A DNA stretch of 18,897 nucleotides from DASCNA01 sp036011305 (GTDB lineage: Bacteria; Verrucomicrobiota; Lentisphaeria; Victivallales; GWF2-38-69), in contig DASCNA010000280.1 in assembly GCA_036011305.1 (NCBI GenBank), positions 1-18,897 on the forward strand. Direction: 5' to 3'. A program made the translations under genes and the position numbers. A model generated the notes under the pieces. That model did not search any database and was not told the DNA's origin. It saw nothing but the letters and a program-made list of their open reading frames with translations. Position 1 is the stretch's first letter. The number at the start of each line of letters is the position of its first letter. Shown here piece by piece: positions 16,205 to 18,897 of this stretch.

Positions 16205-17103
16205 GCTAAACAGCGGATAAATTTTTCTTTAATAGCTTCTTTATTAAGATCTTTACCGATCAGAACAAGCATGTTGTTTTTTTCAAGTTTTAACTTTGAT
16301 TTAACTTTATACTTATTTACTGATTCAGTATTAGCTTCGACATGGTAGGTGGCATTGTCGATCTTAACAAAACCCTTTATCCTGAATAAATTTTTATTGA
16401 TATCTGTGATAAATCTATTAAAGTTATTTTCTGTAAATGAACCATCGGATTCAAGTGATATTGAAGTGAAAGGATCAGGCATTCCACTCCCTGGTTCTGA
16501 ATTTACAGGTATCTGGATTCTGTTTATTTTATCAAGTTCTTCCAGAGGAAAATTTGTGTATTCAGTAAGAAAAACAGGTTTTTCAGGGGCAAGTTTTTTT
16601 ACTTCGTCTACAATATTTTCTACTTCGGCCTTAGAGACTAAGTCAATTTTGTTTATTAATATAATATCAGAACACTTTACCTGTGTATCTGGTGCTTTTG
16701 CATATTTTCTAACTTTCTTAAAATTTTGAGAGTCAACCATGCAGACACACGCTTTTAGATTTATTCTTTTTCTTAATTCTTGCAATGCAAGCATTTTTTC
16801 CATATCACTTGTATCTGCAAGTCCGGTAGCTTCAATAATGAGCAAATCAGGTTTTATTTCATCAGTTATTCTTTTTACTTCTGATATAAAATCCGTTCTT
16901 ATACAGATACAGAAAAGACTGCCTCTATTAAGCTCTATTTTGTGATAATTGCCTTCTTTTAGCAGTTGCCCATCAATCCCAATTGTTCCAAATTCATTTA
17001 TAAGCAGTACCGTATTTATGCTGCCATAATGTTCTATTAACCTATTGAGCAGGGTGGTTTTTCCTGCTCCTAAAAAACCTGTGAGTATTATTGTAGGTGT
17101 CAT
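16195..17103 (-). CDS. CobW/G3E-family GTPase
   Basis: A 302-residue P-loop GTPase of the G3E (CobW/HypB/UreG) family, whose members help insert metals or cofactors into enzymes or reactivate corrinoid and metal proteins. Walker A is G-F-L-G-A-G-K-T at 9-16. A switch region I-N-E-F-G follows at 35-39, then an L-L-I-I-E-A-T-G segment and the base-specificity motif I-N-K-I-D. The C-terminal CobW_C-like domain covers about 215-302. The metal-binding motif, normally C-x-C-C, reads C65-I-C67-I here, so the third cysteine is missing. The start codon overlaps the stop of the upstream methyltransferase fusion by four bases (ATGA), so it very likely serves that protein. Cobalt or corrinoid handling is inferred from that partner. 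Confidence 0.92.
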   Translation of the reverse strand: MTPTIILTGFLGAGKTTLLNRLIEHYGSINTVLLINEFGTIGIDGQLLKEGNYHKIELNRGSLFCICIRTDFISEVKRITDEIKPDLLIIEATGLADTSDMEKMLALQELRKRINLKACVCMVDSQNFKKVRKYAKAPDTQVKCSDIILINKIDLVSKAEVENIVDEVKKLAPEKPVFLTEYTNFPLEELDKINRIQIPVNSEPGSGMPDPFTSISLESDGSFTENNFNRFITDINKNLFRIKGFVKIDNATYHVEANTESVNKYKVKSKLKLEKNNMLVLIGKDLNKEAIKEKFIRCLALN

Positions 17104-18722
17104 TGCAATTCTTTAATCCACTCTTTAATTACATCGACTGAAGGAACTTTACCCATGGATTTAATTTGAGTCTTTTCTACGGCTATTGCAGGAGTTGAAC
17201 TTATACCATACTTTATGAATACTTGCTCATCTTCGACTTTAACTACCTCAACTGTACTGCCAAGTTCTTTGTTGGCTTTAACTACATTTTCATATAAATC
17301 ATCACATTTTTTACAGTCTGAACCGAAAACCAGAATTTTGTTTTGTTTTTCTGTCAGGTACTGACGCATCTTTTCATTGATTCTATCCTGTATCGCTTTG
17401 ATCAGATCCGTGTGTGATGGAATAATACTTACAAATTTAATCATTCCGTCAATGCAGATAGTAGGTATATTTTTCACCATAAGACTCATCATGAATTCAA
17501 CAGACTCTTTCTGTTTAATGGCATGTTCACGCCAGATCACAAGATCTCCAAAATGTTCAGTAGCTACTTTAACTGCTTCTACCATATATTGACATGGAGC
17601 ACATGATTGTGAATCTAGTGTAATTACATCAACTACAACCTTATTTGAGTGTCCATAATCAGATAAATTAATTGAAGAAGTCATTACTGTTTGATTTTTC
17701 AGAAGTTCTTTTGCAATATCTCTTTTATATGGATCATTTACAAGTTCAGCAACAGCTTCAAGATTTTCAGGAGGTACATCATAGGGGAGATCACATCCAG
17801 GAGCAAGTATATATCCTTTTCCAGAACCTATTTCAAGGCATTCCATTGTGTTGCGCCTGCAGTCATCTGCAGTTCCCATTAATAAAACAACAGTTAATTT
17901 TAAATTTCCGCCAAAGGAAATATTGTTTTTTTCACAAATATCTTTTACATAATCAAGAGGAATATTTTCATCAATTGAAATATTATCAGGTTTTGTTTCA
18001 CACATAGCTTCAATATTTTTTTGTGCATGTCCACAGACAAAAAATGAACTTGGGATATTAAGTTCTCTGAGTTCATTAAAAAAATCAATAGCATAAGGTG
18101 ATACAAATTCAACGAATGCTTCAGGGGATATCTGACTTGTCATTGGATCAACAATAGCTATTACATCACAGCCGGCATCAATATACATAGAAGCCATTTT
18201 TTTTGATACAGAGTTACAAAATTCCATAAGTTTTTTGATTTCATCTGGTGAATCATACATATCAAGAAAAATATTTGTTCCTTTTAAATGCAGTGCCAGA
18301 GTAAACGGGCCGATAACTAAACCGTATAAGGCAACGTCATGTTTTTTAGCTTTTAGCTTTCTAGTAGCTTCCAGTATTATTGGAATGCGAGCTGAGTTCT
18401 CATCGGGAACAGTTAATTCTTCAAGTTTTTTATCATCAAGGATATGTGATGTAACTGCCGGAGGATTATCCTTTGACCATGTAAGTTCACATCCCAGTGC
18501 TTCAGCTTCTATCTGGAGATCAAAAGCGATTGGAATTCCATCAGGGTTATATTTTTTAATAGATTCTTCAATACCTTTTACCATTAAATCAGAAGATTTT
18601 AAATAATCATCAGCTGTTACTCCGATTAGCTTTCCGCCGTGAACACCTACAAAAGGTACCCAAGGAGTACGATCTTCACTGTTTTTGTTTTTTAAAGCAT
18701 TCAGCAGTAATTGTTTCCCCAT
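17100..18722 (-). CDS. UroD/MtaA-like methyltransferase domain fused to two thioredoxin-like domains
   Basis: A 540-residue soluble fusion. Residues about 1-345 form a uroporphyrinogen-decarboxylase-fold domain of the MtaA/MtbA type, which transfers methyl groups from corrinoid proteins in methyl-transfer pathways. Candidate zinc ligands are C230 (F-F-V-C-G-H) and C310 in A-P-G-C-D-L-P, followed by the P-P-E-N-L-x-A pattern of the family. The usual His two residues before the first cysteine is Phe, but H232 is nearby. Residues about 361-450 form a thioredoxin-like domain with C374-A-P-C377 and a cis-Pro candidate at 420. Residues about 462-540 form a second one with C470-K-K-C473 and T-P-A-I around P511. 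GGAG precedes the ATG. True heme-pathway HemE is unlikely. It is the first of two overlapping genes with the GTPase. No B12 box lies in the 175 bases upstream. Confidence 0.88.
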   Translation of the reverse strand: MGKQLLLNALKNKNSEDRTPWVPFVGVHGGKLIGVTADDYLKSSDLMVKGIEESIKKYNPDGIPIAFDLQIEAEALGCELTWSKDNPPAVTSHILDDKKLEELTVPDENSARIPIILEATRKLKAKKHDVALYGLVIGPFTLALHLKGTNIFLDMYDSPDEIKKLMEFCNSVSKKMASMYIDAGCDVIAIVDPMTSQISPEAFVEFVSPYAIDFFNELRELNIPSSFFVCGHAQKNIEAMCETKPDNISIDENIPLDYVKDICEKNNISFGGNLKLTVVLLMGTADDCRRNTMECLEIGSGKGYILAPGCDLPYDVPPENLEAVAELVNDPYKRDIAKELLKNQTVMTSSINLSDYGHSNKVVVDVITLDSQSCAPCQYMVEAVKVATEHFGDLVIWREHAIKQKESVEFMMSLMVKNIPTICIDGMIKFVSIIPSHTDLIKAIQDRINEKMRQYLTEKQNKILVFGSDCKKCDDLYENVVKANKELGSTVEVVKVEDEQVFIKYGISSTPAIAVEKTQIKSMGKVPSVDVIKEWIKELQ

Positions 18723-18897
18723 TTTAAAGCTCCTGTATTAATTTAAAATATAATTTAATAGAATATGCCTGTAATTAACTGAAATATATAGTCTTTAGCA
18801 AAATAATCTATATTAATAATTTATTTATAAAAATAAATAAGAGATAGAAATTAGTTTAAAGTATTTTATATTAATATAGTTTGGGAATTGATAATAT
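18723..18897. other. AT-rich upstream region of the methyltransferase fusion gene
   Basis: Non-coding AT-rich DNA to the window edge. GGAG lies about eight bases before the gene's ATG. No clear promoter pair, hairpin or cobalamin-riboswitch element was seen, although sequence beyond the window is missing. Confidence 0.5.

Noticed and set aside
18235..18606. A plus-strand open frame of 123 codons
   Set aside because: It is antisense to the methyltransferase domain and is explained by that gene's codon use.
17100..18722. HemE, the heme-pathway uroporphyrinogen decarboxylase
   Set aside because: The cysteine pattern around residues 230 and 310, the thioredoxin fusions and the GTPase partner fit the methyltransferase branch, and no heme genes are nearby.
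18723..18897. A second cobalamin riboswitch before the methyltransferase fusion
   Set aside because: No B12 box or core element is visible on the minus strand in the available 175 bases.

Overview
The window comes from an AT-rich diderm bacterium. Diderm is inferred from an RND pump with a lipoprotein adaptor, a periplasmic binding protein and several signal peptides. A cobalamin riboswitch, a cobalamin-type importer and a corrinoid-methyltransferase-like enzyme point to corrinoid-dependent, probably anaerobic metabolism. I cannot name the lineage from the sequence alone.

Left block (1-9146): a Cache/HAMP membrane sensor (minus strand, cut by the window edge) is divergent from a long leader. 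That leader holds a sigma70-like promoter, a cobalamin riboswitch with a clear B12 box, and a strong intrinsic terminator that ends 13 bases before the first gene. The terminator guards a tight five-gene operon: RND adaptor lipoprotein, HAE-type RND pump, BtuF-like binding protein, BtuC-like permease and BtuD-like ATPase. Coupling an RND efflux pump to a BtuFCD importer under one B12 riboswitch is the most interesting system here. A small Cys-rich 'two-CW' protein with its own promoter follows.

Middle block (9219-14101): a minus-strand MFS transporter is divergent from an unrecognised secreted Lys/Glu/Pro-rich protein. Next comes an island with a secreted PI-PLC-like phosphodiesterase. The island is bracketed by two direct copies of about 270 bp of the 3' end of an M13 peptidase gene: a decayed copy at 11507-11774 and the functional end of the intact gene at 14102-14376. 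This looks like DNA inserted at, or recombined into, the 3' end of the peptidase gene.

Right block (14103-18722, all minus strand): an upstream gene encodes a UroD/MtaA-like methyltransferase domain fused to two thioredoxin-like domains. It overlaps a CobW/G3E GTPase gene by four bases. The M13 metallopeptidase follows after 58 bases. The corrinoid theme therefore appears at both ends: regulated uptake (and perhaps efflux) on the left, and a corrinoid-methyl-transfer-like enzyme with a metallochaperone GTPase on the right.
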